Shown: in pieces, positions 1-6,420 of the stretch
How positions within the stretch are numbered: the stretch's first letter is position 1
How the letters are laid out: each line of letters starts with the position of its first letter
Origin: UMGS172 sp045647525
GTDB lineage: Bacteria > Bacillota > Clostridia > Oscillospirales > Acutalibacteraceae
Direction of reading: 5' to 3'
Assembly (NCBI GenBank): GCA_045647525.1
Contig: JAZRMK010000055.1
Coordinates: 1 to 13,825 of the forward strand
DNA: 13,825 nt
The notes under the pieces: model-generated
The model's database searches: none
What the model saw: the letters and a program-made list of their open reading frames with translations, nothing else
Told to the model about the DNA's origin: nothing
Translations under genes and position numbers: made by a program

Positions 1-1
1 T

Positions 2-55
2 ACATACGGTAGATTTGCAGATGCTGCAAAATATATCGACCCGAGAAAAGAATAA
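2..55 (+). CDS. C-terminal end of an upstream gene (partial, product uncertain)
   Basis: An open frame enters from the left edge and ends at TAA (53-55). It gives the last 17 residues, TYGRFADAAKYIDPRKE. The stop overlaps the AAGGAGG ribosome binding site of the next gene, so the two are almost certainly co-transcribed and translationally close. In other anaerobes the GGGtGRT gene often follows a NifU-like iron-sulfur scaffold gene, so this could be the end of such a protein. The 17 residues seen here are too few to show it, and that identity is inference from gene order only. Confidence 0.5.
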   Translation, partial: TYGRFADAAKYIDPRKE

Positions 56-69
56 GGAGGTACGCCACA

Positions 70-1068
70 ATGAGTTTATTTGAAGGTTATGAAAGAAGAA
101 TAGACAAGATTAACGGCGTGCTCCAAGAGTACGGCATTAAGTCTGTCGAAGAATGTAAAGAAATCACTTTGGCAAAGGGTATCGACTGTGATAAGATCAT
201 CAGAGAGACCCAGCCTATCTGCTTTGAAAACGCAGTTTGGGCATACACCGTAGGTTGCGCTATCGCAATCAAGAAGGGCTGCACAAAGGCTGCTGATGCA
301 GCTGCCGCTATCGGTATTGGCTTGCAGTCATTCTGCATCCCTGGTTCTGTTGCTGAAAACCGCAAGGTTGGTCTTGGCCACGGCAACTTGGGCAAAATGC
401 TTCTTTCTGAAGAGACCGAGTGCTTCTGCTTCCTCGCAGGTCACGAGTCTTTTGCAGCAGCTGAAGGCGCTATCAAAATCGCTCTTAACGCTAACAAGGT
501 TCGTGTAAAGCCCTTGCGCGTTATCTTGAACGGTCTTGGCAAAGATGCTGCTTACATCATTTCGAGAATCAACGGCTTTACCTATGTAGAGACCGAGTTT
601 GATCCTTATGCCGAAGAGGTTAAGGTTATCAGCGAAAAGGCATTCTCTAACGGTCCTCGTGCAGACGTTAAGTGCTACGGCTCTGACAACGTTCCCGAGG
701 GTGTTGCTATTATGAAACTTGAAAAGGTTGGCGTTTCCATCACCGGTAACTCCACCAACCCGACCAGATTCCAGCATCCCGTTGCAGGTACCTACAAGAA
801 GTGGTGCTATGAGAACGATGTTAACTACTTCTCCGTTGCTTCCGGCGGTGGTACAGGTAGAACTCTCCATCCCGATAATATGGCGGCAGGCCCTGCTTCT
901 TACGGCATGACCGATACAATGGGCCGTATGCACGGTGATGCTCAGTTTGCAGGTTCTTCTTCTGTTCCTGCTCACGTTGAGATGATGGGTCTTATCGGTG
1001 CAGGTAATAACCCGATGGTTGGTATGACTGTTGCATGTGCAGTTGCTATCGAAGAGGCATCTAAATAA
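70..1068 (+). CDS. GGGtGRT-family protein
   Basis: This 332-residue protein carries the signature of the GGGtGRT protein family: GGGTGRT at residues 259-265, then LHPDNMAAGP, SYGMTDTMGR and SSSVPAHVEMMG, with a glycine-rich end around 308-318 (LIGAGNNPMVG). The family is conserved in anaerobic Firmicutes and Bacteroidetes and has no established biochemical function. It is often encoded beside a NifU-like iron-sulfur scaffold. About ten cysteines (for example C40, C51, C63, C71, C89, C118, C120) would suit metal or cluster handling, but that is inference. The start is supported by AAGGAGG at 54-60 with a 9-base spacer. It lies 14 bases after the upstream gene and is followed by a terminator, so it ends its operon. 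Confidence 0.9.
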   Translation: MSLFEGYERRIDKINGVLQEYGIKSVEECKEITLAKGIDCDKIIRETQPICFENAVWAYTVGCAIAIKKGCTKAADAAAAIGIGLQSFCIPGSVAENRKVGLGHGNLGKMLLSEETECFCFLAGHESFAAAEGAIKIALNANKVRVKPLRVILNGLGKDAAYIISRINGFTYVETEFDPYAEEVKVISEKAFSNGPRADVKCYGSDNVPEGVAIMKLEKVGVSITGNSTNPTRFQHPVAGTYKKWCYENDVNYFSVASGGGTGRTLHPDNMAAGPASYGMTDTMGRMHGDAQFAGSSSVPAHVEMMGLIGAGNNPMVGMTVACAVAIEEASK

Positions 1069-1083
1069 TTTAGTGCAATTTAA

Positions 1084-1117
1084 AACGTCCAAGGCTTTTG
1101 CCTTGGGCGTTGTTTTT
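1084..1117 (+). terminator. Terminator of the GGGtGRT gene
   Basis: An 11-bp stem (ACGTCCAAGGC / GCCTTGGGCGT, one G-U pair) with a TTTT loop is followed by TGTTTTT. It starts 16 bases after the stop codon, and the U tract fits plus-strand termination. Confidence 0.85.
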
Positions 1118-1128
1118 GTAGATTCTTC

Positions 1129-1164
1129 GCTACGCTCAGAATGACAGCTACGCTTAGAATGGCA
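1129..1164. repeat. Two tandem 18-bp units of a dispersed intergenic repeat
   Basis: GCTACGCTCAGAATGACA (1129-1146) is followed directly by GCTACGCTTAGAATGGCA (1147-1164), which differs at two positions. Read on the minus strand, this type of sequence gives the CHSERSEES-like peptide often seen in spurious gene predictions, which marks it as a widespread non-coding intergenic repeat in Firmicutes. Its function is unknown. It sits between two terminators in a convergent intergenic region. Confidence 0.6.
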
Positions 1165-1180
1165 TAATGTATACAAAAAT

Positions 1181-1210
1181 AAAAGGCTTAACGATACCGT
1201 TAAGCCTTTT
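1181..1210. terminator. Bidirectional terminator between GGGtGRT and hlyIII
   Basis: A perfect 13-bp stem (AAAAGGCTTAACG / CGTTAAGCCTTTT) with a 4-base loop ATAC. The plus strand continues with T-rich sequence and the minus strand with TTTTATTTTTG, so it can stop transcripts from both converging operons. Confidence 0.9.
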
Positions 1211-1213
1211 TTC

Positions 1214-1885
1214 TTAAATAACGTAAAAGAAAATACACAAGAACTGCAAAATACTGCCTAAAACTACGAATAGGTGGAACACCGAGTGCATATAGCGGTG
1301 GGTACGGCCTATTCCGTACAGAACTGCGCCGATCGTGTATGAAATACCGCCTGCAAGCAGGAACATAAGACCTCCGAAGGGAATTGCGGCGATTGTAGTT
1401 TTGGCAGCAAAAACTATGCACCAACCGAGTCCAATGTAACAGATCATTGAAAAAACCGCGTACTTTTTGTGGTCGATTGCCGTAAACACGACAGCCAGTG
1501 CCGAGATCCCCCAAACCACACTGAACAATACCCAGGCTGTAACAGGTGCGTAATTGCGTATAGAACAGAGCAATATCGGTGTATACGTGCCGGCAATAAG
1601 AAAATATATCGTACAATGGTCGAGTACCTGCATAACTTTTTTAGCAAGCTCGTGTTTGAGCCCGTGATAGATGCTTGACATTGAGTAAAGAACCACCAGG
1701 GAAGCACCATAAATTGAACTTCCTACGACGCCCCATACGTTTCCTTTTACTGCCGAGAACACTACGCAAAGTATCAAAGCGATAATACCGAAACCACCGC
1801 CGACAATGTGGGAAACCATGTTAAATATTTCTTCGCCTCCGGTGTAGTCGGGCAGCTTGCGGTCGCAAAGTTTAGTTCGTTCCAT
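1214..1885 (-). CDS. Hemolysin III / PAQR-family membrane protein
   Basis: This 223-residue integral membrane protein has about seven hydrophobic segments and the conserved PAQR/HlyIII metal-site residues: S70-x3-H74 (in SMSSIYHG), D89 (in LDHCTIYFLIAGTYTP) and H200-x3-H204 (in HSVFHLFVVLGS). In the family these residues bind zinc. Related proteins are receptors or hydrolase-like enzymes in eukaryotes, while the bacterial role is poorly defined and the name hemolysin is historical. The ATG shares one base with the TGA of the upstream degV gene (TGATG at 1887-1883), so translation is coupled. Length matches the family (about 210-225 residues). It is the last gene before the bidirectional terminator. 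Confidence 0.9.
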   Translation of the reverse strand: MERTKLCDRKLPDYTGGEEIFNMVSHIVGGGFGIIALILCVVFSAVKGNVWGVVGSSIYGASLVVLYSMSSIYHGLKHELAKKVMQVLDHCTIYFLIAGTYTPILLCSIRNYAPVTAWVLFSVVWGISALAVVFTAIDHKKYAVFSMICYIGLGWCIVFAAKTTIAAIPFGGLMFLLAGGISYTIGAVLYGIGRTHRYMHSVFHLFVVLGSILQFLCIFFYVI

Positions 1886-2751
1886 CAGCGCTCTTTACCT
1901 ATAAAGAAAAGTGCCAAAGTACCGGGTCCGGAATGTGCTCCGATAACAGGACCTACGTCGGTGATGTAGGACACGGTAGCACCGTAGGTATTTTCGATGA
2001 TCGATTTCAACTCCTCGGCATCTGCGCGGCAGTCACCGTGTGAAATGTAAACATACTTGGATTTAAGGTCGGTTGAAAGCTCACCGAAACGGTCGGCAAG
2101 GTCTTTGATAGCGCTCTTTCTGCCACGAACCTTTGATACGCTTACAAGATGACCTTCATTGTCAACATGAAGCACAGGCTTTATGTTAAGAAGGCCGCCG
2201 ACAAAAGCAACAGTGGGGCTGACACGTCCGCCACGCTTTAAGTAGACAAGGTCATCAACGGTGAACCAATGGCACAGATTATCCTTGATACTTTCAATAT
2301 ATTCAACAATTTCTTTTGCAGACTTACCGTCATTTGCCATCTTTGCGGCAAGTATTACGAGTAAGCCCTGACCTGCCGAAGCAGCAAGGGTGTCTACAAT
2401 ATATATATTGCGTTCGGTGTATTCTTCCAAAAGCTCATTAGCCGCAATTTTTGCAGAGTTGCAGGTTGTACTGAGCCCGGACGAAAAAGCAAAATACACA
2501 ATATCATTGCCTTCTTTTAAGTAGCCTTCGAAAAAGTTTTTGAATCCGTCAACATTAACTGCCGAAGTTTTTGCAGTATCACCTGCACGCATTCTTTTAT
2601 AAAACTCGTCGGCAGTAATTTCCGTGTTTAAAATTTCCTTTGTTTCGCCATCAAACAATAACGAAAGGCTGATAGCGTCCACGTTGTTTTGTTTTAGTGT
2701 GTCTGCGTCAATGTCACATGCAGAGTCGGTGAGAAGTACAAAATCTTTCAT
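1885..2751 (-). CDS. DegV-family fatty-acid-binding protein
   Basis: The 288 residues match the DegV fold from end to end: TDSACD at 8-13, T62-S63 (in KTSAVN), SSGLSTT at 90-96, DDLVYLKRGGR in the middle, the IKPVL segment, and a C-terminal GAHSGPGTLALFF. DegV proteins are cytosolic two-domain proteins that bind a long-chain fatty acid. In Gram-positive bacteria the related FakB proteins present fatty acids to the kinase FakA, but no FakA gene is visible here, so the specific role is open. The start is supported by GGAGG (2762-2766) with a 10-base spacer. It overlaps the hlyIII start by one base and forms a two-gene operon with it. Confidence 0.92.
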   Translation of the reverse strand: MKDFVLLTDSACDIDADTLKQNNVDAISLSLLFDGETKEILNTEITADEFYKRMRAGDTAKTSAVNVDGFKNFFEGYLKEGNDIVYFAFSSGLSTTCNSAKIAANELLEEYTERNIYIVDTLAASAGQGLLVILAAKMANDGKSAKEIVEYIESIKDNLCHWFTVDDLVYLKRGGRVSPTVAFVGGLLNIKPVLHVDNEGHLVSVSKVRGRKSAIKDLADRFGELSTDLKSKYVYISHGDCRADAEELKSIIENTYGATVSYITDVGPVIGAHSGPGTLALFFIGKER

Positions 2752-2919
2752 TTTGGTTGAACCTCCAAATTTTCGAGCAATTCATTACATTTATTATGAT
2801 ACAAAGATTACATGAATTAGTCACTGAACTCTTTGAAAATGGGGATAGAGAGCTGGGGAATTGCGCAGTAGAGTCGAAAATTGGCGGGTAAACTGACGGT
2901 AGAGTTGCTAAAAATACTA

Positions 2920-2948
2920 TTGAAATGTTAGAATTTGTGTGGTAAAAT
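2920..2948 (+). promoter_or_regulatory. Promoter of the XRE-family regulator gene
   Basis: TTGAAA (2920-2925), a 17-bp spacer and TAAAAT (2943-2948), 27 bases before the start codon. This matches a housekeeping sigma-A promoter well. Confidence 0.75.
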
Positions 2949-2975
2949 ATTCAAGAAGGAAAAGAGGTGGCATAA

Positions 2976-3599
2976 ATGGAAGAATTAAAAGGCATAATTG
3001 CAAAAAATATTGTTGAACTTCGAAAACAAAACAATTTGACGCAAGCAGAACTTGCCGAAAAACTAAATTATTCCGATAAGGCTATTTCCAAGTGGGAAAG
3101 AGGCGAGTCCATCCCCGACGTTGCGGTTTTAAAAAGCGTAGCCGATCTTTTCTCTGTAAAGGTTGATTATCTTCTTACGCTTGACCATGCTGACGAGGAG
3201 AATCTTGTGAAAAGAACCAGTTCAAGAAAGGTTCGCAATCGCGCTATGATAACGGGAATAAGCATTTTATTAGTGTGGTTTGTTGCTACCGCTATTTTTT
3301 CCAACGCTAGTTTGATTTTAGGTAATTTCGATAGAATATGGTTAGTTTTCATTTATGCGGTTCCGGCTTCTATGATCGTGTGGCTGGTGTTCAATTCGAT
3401 TTGGTTTAATCAGAAGCGTAACTTCCTGATAATTTCACTTTTAATGTGGTCGACGTTGGCGTCTGTGTGCCTGACGTTGTATTTTATAGTGGGGCTTAAC
3501 CCCTGGCTATTGTTTGCAATAGGTGCTCCTGCTCAGTTGATTATCATTTTCTGGTCGGGAATAAAGGTCAAAAAAATAAAAGGCAATAAAGACGCGTAG
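2976..3599 (+). CDS. XRE-family transcriptional regulator with four membrane helices
   Basis: The first 70 residues form an XRE/HTH_3 DNA-binding domain (about 9-66) with the typical pattern LRKQNNLTQAELAEKL, SDKAISKWERGESIPD and LADLFSV-like packing (VADLFSVKVDYLL). After a basic linker (78-90) come four hydrophobic segments at about 91-110, 120-140, 150-172 and 176-194, so the regulator is probably membrane-anchored with the HTH in the cytoplasm. This layout is common in Clostridia, usually without a known ligand. The start has a ribosome binding site (AGAGGTGG, 2963-2970) and a promoter just upstream. The stop codon lies inside a hairpin that touches a tRNA gene. What it senses or controls cannot be read from the sequence. 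Confidence 0.88.
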   Translation: MEELKGIIAKNIVELRKQNNLTQAELAEKLNYSDKAISKWERGESIPDVAVLKSVADLFSVKVDYLLTLDHADEENLVKRTSSRKVRNRAMITGISILLVWFVATAIFSNASLILGNFDRIWLVFIYAVPASMIVWLVFNSIWFNQKRNFLIISLLMWSTLASVCLTLYFIVGLNPWLLFAIGAPAQLIIIFWSGIKVKKIKGNKDA

Positions 3600-3609
3600 C
3601 GTCTTTATT
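3585..3609 (+). other. Perfect hairpin over the regulator stop codon, touching the tRNA
   Basis: AATAAAGACGC, loop GTA, GCGTCTTTATT: an 11-bp perfect stem that contains the stop codon of the XRE gene and ends one base before the tRNA 5' end. There is no separate U tract after the stem, so it may be a weak terminator, an RNA-processing signal for a message-tRNA transcript, or an mRNA 3'-end stabiliser. Confidence 0.6.
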
Positions 3610-3610
3610 T

Positions 3611-3686
3611 GGGGGTGTAGCTCAGCTGGGAGAGCGTACGGTTCGCATCCGTAAGGTCGGGAGTTCGATCCTCCTCATCTCCACCA
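3611..3686 (+). tRNA. tRNA-Ala (anticodon CGC)
   Basis: The full cloverleaf can be folded by hand. The acceptor pairs GGGGGTG with CATCTCC and includes the G3-U70 wobble that is the alanine identity element. The D arm is GCTC/GAGC with an 8-base loop. The anticodon stem is TACGG/CCGTA with loop TTCGCAT, giving anticodon CGC at 3644-3646, which reads GCG. The T arm is GGGAG/CTCCT with loop TTCGATC. The discriminator is A and CCA is encoded (3684-3686). Wobble pairs at 3-70, 5-68 and 49-65 make it slightly loose. It lies 11 bases after the XRE gene with no clear promoter of its own, so it may be read through from the regulator's promoter, and it is followed by a strong terminator. Confidence 0.9.
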
Positions 3687-3689
3687 AAG

Positions 3690-3732
3690 AATAACCGCAA
3701 TCTTGATACAAGGTTGCGGTTATTTTCTTTTT
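3690..3732 (+). terminator. Terminator after tRNA-Ala
   Basis: A 16-bp stem (AATAACCGCAATCTTG / CAAGGTTGCGGTTATT, one wobble) with loop ATA, then TTTTCTTTTT. It starts four bases after the tRNA CCA end. Confidence 0.92.
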
Positions 3733-3742
3733 GTGGTATAAT
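3714..3742 (+). promoter_or_regulatory. Promoter of the small membrane protein gene
   Basis: An extended -10 (TGG then TATAAT at 3737-3742) sits 17 bp after a weak -35 (TTGCGG, 3714-3719). The -35 lies inside the right arm of the preceding terminator, so the two signals overlap. The start codon is only 20 bases after the -10. Confidence 0.6.
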
Positions 3743-3762
3743 GAAGAAAAGGCGGTGATCGT

Positions 3763-4254
3763 ATGCCATTTCCTCTATCAAACTTAATCTTACTCTTATT
3801 GGGATTATTTACATATGTGCATTTTAGAAGTGGGATTTACGCGTATTGTAGAACATCAAAAATGAGTAAAAGCTATATACGCAAAAACACAAAAGGAGCC
3901 TCAAATTTTTGGCTGTACACACAACTCCACAAACATAATGATCTTGGAGCGCTGTATTACCTCAACTTGATTTATTTATTTTGCCTGATTGCATTTCTGA
4001 TTGCGTTTCCTTTTTCGTGGATCTCATTTTTGAGAATACCTATTATGATTATTGGTATCTTATTGGGAATGGCTTCCATTCCTGTGTTTATTAAATCTTT
4101 AATCTATACAAACATCGAAGATGTTGGGCAAGCTTTTGTGTTCTTCAAGATGTTCAAGGGTTTTAATGGAAAAAGTCGAAGATTTGCTACGGTATTTGAT
4201 TGGCTGTTTTGTATTCTTCCACTTGCACTATATGTTTTCTTTCTAACGAGGTGA
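3763..4254 (+). CDS. Hypothetical membrane protein
   Basis: I do not recognise this 163-residue protein. It has hydrophobic segments at about 4-21, 63-83, 88-110 and 142-162, a basic stretch at 30-45 and no obvious catalytic motif. The end of the protein (about 125-140) is basic and aromatic (FFKMFKGFNGKSRR). A ribosome binding site (AGGCGGTG, 3750-3757) and an extended -10 promoter just upstream support expression. It stands alone between the tRNA terminator and a GC-rich hairpin region. Base composition looks AT-rich like the nearby operon, but I have not counted it. Confidence 0.7.
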   Translation: MPFPLSNLILLLLGLFTYVHFRSGIYAYCRTSKMSKSYIRKNTKGASNFWLYTQLHKHNDLGALYYLNLIYLFCLIAFLIAFPFSWISFLRIPIMIIGILLGMASIPVFIKSLIYTNIEDVGQAFVFFKMFKGFNGKSRRFATVFDWLFCILPLALYVFFLTR

Positions 4255-4275
4255 ATTATCCTTGCTTTAGCAGGA

Positions 4276-4324
4276 TGCACCCCCTAAAATGACTTTGCAC
4301 CCCCTAACTATAAAAGGGGGTGCA
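4276..4324. repeat. Twice-repeated C-tract arm with one G-tract partner (alternative hairpins)
   Basis: TGCACCCCCTAA occurs at 4276-4287 and again at 4296-4307, and the complementary AGGGGGTGCA lies at 4315-4324. Either left copy can form a perfect 10-bp stem with the single right arm, so two exclusive hairpins are possible. It follows the small membrane protein gene by 21 bases and may act as its terminator, although the following T tract is weak (TTTGTATT). Confidence 0.6.
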
Positions 4325-4356
4325 TTTGTATTAAAATTAGGGTTAGTTTTCAAATA

Positions 4357-4418
4357 AAAAACGGACTATGGATTTCCATAGTCCGTTTTATTTATTCGTT
4401 AATTTGTTTCATCGTGGG
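4357..4418. repeat. Direct repeat copy 1: duplicated lysS 3' end and terminator
   Basis: This stretch aligns with 8782-8845, the real lysS end, at 59 of about 65 columns in a hand alignment (three mismatches and three single-base gaps). It includes the hairpin and the last eight codons plus stop of lysS. Both copies have the same orientation, 4425 bp apart, and flank the sigma-factor operon. Confidence 0.85.
4358..4389 (-). terminator. Terminator at the end of the sigma-factor operon (copy of the lysS terminator)
   Basis: A perfect 14-bp stem (AAAACGGACTATGG / CCATAGTCCGTTTT) with loop ATTT. On the minus strand it runs into TTTTTTATTTG. It differs from the lysS terminator only by one missing loop base and flanking bases, and would end transcripts of the operon at 4450-8680. 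Confidence 0.88.
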
Positions 4419-4421
4419 AAG
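4392..4421 (-). pseudogene. Remnant of the lysS 3' end
   Basis: Read on the minus strand, 4418-4392 encodes PTMKQINE and a TAA stop, identical to the C terminus of the intact LysS at 8819. The two base differences in this part (ATT for ATC, AAC for AAT) are synonymous. Upstream of the proline codon the similarity stops and no lysine-tRNA ligase sequence continues. This is therefore a tail fragment, not a gene. Confidence 0.75.
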
Positions 4422-4449
4422 ACGAAATAATTATTTAAATAACGTCTTA

Positions 4450-4815
4450 TTAGTTCTGTTGATAAACAGTTCCTTCATAAACATTATCGAATCTGAACGA
4501 ACCGTCTTCTTCATTAAACACCACGCGAACATCGTAGTTCCACCAGCCAAGGTCAACATTGGTTTTGAGATTAAACTCGTTTGCCTTTTCCTCGTTTCTG
4601 GTGCAAACGACGTCAGAATCCAAAATCACTTCGCCGTCATCACTCTTAACGGTGATGTGACCTGTGGTAGCTGCCTTTAACGACATAGTTACTGGTTTTT
4701 GATCCTTGTCGAAGGGGGTTTCCTGACTTTCAACCACAGCAGCAAATAAAAACGCTCTTACTAAGTACAATACAATGATAGGAGCCCATATTGATTTAAA
4801 AACAAGAAAACTCAC
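4450..4815 (-). CDS. Small membrane-anchored protein, last gene of the sigma-factor operon
   Basis: I do not recognise this protein. From the GTG at 4815 it has 121 residues: a hydrophobic N terminus (about 1-27, with APIIVLYLVRAFLFAAVV) and then a soluble, acidic, beta-rich domain with GWWNYDVRVVFNEEDGSFRF. It is probably anchored with the domain outside. The GTG has no ribosome binding site. The frame stays open back to 4873, and an AGGAGA site (GGAG at 4878-4881) lies 8 bases before an ATA codon at 4867-4869. Starting there would add 18 residues including a basic stretch (VRKQAIKRLIW), the expected cytoplasmic anchor of a membrane segment. The true start may therefore be the rare AUA at 4869. 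It follows the lipoprotein gene by 28 bases in that case. Confidence 0.7.
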   Translation of the reverse strand: MSFLVFKSIWAPIIVLYLVRAFLFAAVVESQETPFDKDQKPVTMSLKAATTGHITVKSDDGEVILDSDVVCTRNEEKANEFNLKTNVDLGWWNYDVRVVFNEEDGSFRFDNVYEGTVYQQN

Positions 4816-4897
4816 AGCAAATAAAATTGCTTGCCATATTAGTCGCTTAATCGCTTGTTTTCGTACTATAGTTTAATCTCCTGAATATATGAAATCA

Positions 4898-5908
4898 TTA
4901 TTCATCGATTTGCTGCCAATCTCCATCTTTGAAAATAAATGTAATCGGGTCATCATTACCATTCCACGACAAATCTGAATGTGCGCTTAGACCGGTGCTG
5001 ATTTTCAAAAATCGTCTGCTTTCTTCAAGCGGATAATCCGCACTAATCCACTCAGTATAATAACCGCTATGGTTCGGAGAGACTGTAGTTACAGTAGTGT
5101 CATTATATCCGTCATAACCAAATTTTGCAGACATTTCCACACGATACGATACAGTGGAATTATTCTCAACATATACTCTGATGTGAGAAACTTCGTAATC
5201 GGACTTCCATCCGCAATTTTGGAAAACGATTTTAAGGCCATCTTTATCATAAACCGTTTTACCATCGGTGTAGTTTACCTGTTCGCCTTCTTCGTCCGTT
5301 TTAAACGAAATCATATCTCCACAATCAAAAACGGTAGTTCGGTTTCCAGATTCATCATAAAATGTTTGATAAGCAGAAATACCCAATTCACCACTATAAA
5401 TTTTATAAATTCCACTTTTTGCCAAATTTTCAACACGATAAACAAATGTGATTTCTCGTGATTTGCCACCTTCAACATTATTGAACTGTTCTACTGTGTT
5501 ATACTTCTTTACTCCATCTATTGTCTCATATCTATCGCGATATTCCACTCTCAACCCATTGATATATTCAAAACCAAAATAGAAAGTGAATTTTTCATTG
5601 GTTTTGTTGTCCACTTTAACCGTAAATTCCACAGTATTGTCTGAACAGTTCAAAGAAACAATTTCTGCTTTCATATATTCATTTTCGAGTGATGTAGCAG
5701 ATTCAAGTTTTGTTTTTTGGCCTGCAAATTTGGGAATATGAATAGTACCATCGTCGTTTAGAAATTTTGGTGTTTCATCTTTCTGAGTAGTTGCACCAGC
5801 AGATTCACCGGCAGTTGAACCGGTAGAATCGGCAGGAGTGTTATTGCCACAAGCACACAAACTTAAAAGCATTATGCTTGCTAATAAAATCGCTATAATT
5901 CTTTTCAT
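4898..5908 (-). CDS. Putative lipoprotein with two beta-rich domains
   Basis: The 336-residue product starts with a lipoprotein signal: KR, a hydrophobic core (residues 4-17) and lipobox L17-C18-A19-C20, so lipidation would be at C20. A low-complexity Ser/Thr/Gly/Ala linker (about 21-45) follows. Two segments, about 72-195 and 218-336, look like successive beta-sandwich domains. Each has a short strand pattern followed by an asparagine-rich turn (TVKVDNKTNEKFTFYF and IRVYVENNSTVSYRVEM), as in extracellular immunoglobulin-like stress or binding domains. I see no enzyme motif. AGGAG (5917-5921) with an 8-base spacer supports the start. It lies 20 bases after the preceding operon gene. Confidence 0.82.
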   Translation of the reverse strand: MKRIIAILLASIMLLSLCACGNNTPADSTGSTAGESAGATTQKDETPKFLNDDGTIHIPKFAGQKTKLESATSLENEYMKAEIVSLNCSDNTVEFTVKVDNKTNEKFTFYFGFEYINGLRVEYRDRYETIDGVKKYNTVEQFNNVEGGKSREITFVYRVENLAKSGIYKIYSGELGISAYQTFYDESGNRTTVFDCGDMISFKTDEEGEQVNYTDGKTVYDKDGLKIVFQNCGWKSDYEVSHIRVYVENNSTVSYRVEMSAKFGYDGYNDTTVTTVSPNHSGYYTEWISADYPLEESRRFLKISTGLSAHSDLSWNGNDDPITFIFKDGDWQQIDE

Positions 5909-5928
5909 TTCATCTTCTCCTGATAATT

Positions 5929-6408
5929 TTATCTTTTATATTTCAATTCATTAAAATAATATCTGATAGTTACAATCGAGGGGAAAAACAGCACCATTCC
6001 AAAGCAGATGAACAATGCAATAACAAGTCCAACTATCGCACCAACTCCAAGGAACGGCAAACCAATTACAACACCGCCAACTACCAAGCCTACAACATTA
6101 CCAATCATTTTGAGAGGACAAGCAATGATGCCAGATAGCACCCCACTCAACCAAAGGATCGCCAGTATGTACCCAACAAAATCAGGCACTTGCATCTGTT
6201 CACCAAAAAGGAATACCAATCCAACAACTGCAAGAAGTGATGTGAAGCAGCATACACAACGAATCTTATAAATTTTGTCCAGAATGTTCTCAATAACGAT
6301 TTTTGCTTTATCTATGAATGTAGGTTTAACAATTTCAGGCGAGGTTGCATTGTCGTTGTTTTCAGCTTCCTCAACTGTTATAACTTCTTTATTTTCCACA
6401 ATCGTCAC
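5929..6408 (-). CDS. Hypothetical four-helix membrane protein
   Basis: I do not recognise it. An acidic cytoplasmic-type N terminus (1-28, rich in E and N) is followed by hydrophobic segments at about 51-69, 77-97, 102-121 and 122-147, with a CxCC cluster at 51-54 and a glycine-rich stretch (GLVVGGVVIGLPFLGVGAIVG). The first possible start is GTG at 6406-6408. GAGG (6407-6410) overlaps that codon but is spaced 8 bases from a second GTG at 6397-6399, so the real start is probably codon 4 (VENKEV). It lies 12 bases after the zinc-ribbon gene, clearly in the same operon. It could be a pore, a transporter component or a partner of the membrane-bound sigma factor; the sequence does not decide. Confidence 0.72.
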   Translation of the reverse strand: MTIVENKEVITVEEAENNDNATSPEIVKPTFIDKAKIVIENILDKIYKIRCVCCFTSLLAVVGLVFLFGEQMQVPDFVGYILAILWLSGVLSGIIACPLKMIGNVVGLVVGGVVIGLPFLGVGAIVGLVIALFICFGMVLFFPSIVTIRYYFNELKYKR

Positions 6409-6420
6409 CTCAACATCAAA

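Noticed and set aside
328..1176. Long minus-strand frame opposite the GGGtGRT gene
   Set aside because: It is antisense to a gene with a clear family signature, its start lies in the intergenic repeat and terminator region, and it contains the CHSERSEES artefact peptide.
2838..2908. Recurring TAGAG words (2846, 2869, 2900) in the region before the XRE gene
   Set aside because: The spacings differ (23 and 31 bases) and the sequences between do not align, so no repeat can be claimed.
3611..3686. tRNA-Ala as the integration site of an element
   Set aside because: No second copy of the tRNA 3' end and no integrase gene is present in the window. The duplicated sequence found is the lysS end instead.
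4420..4448. AAGACG / CGTCTT inverted repeat after the last operon gene
   Set aside because: The stem is only 6 bp around an 17-base AT-rich loop with no U tract. The nearby 14-bp hairpin at 4358-4389 is the likely terminator.
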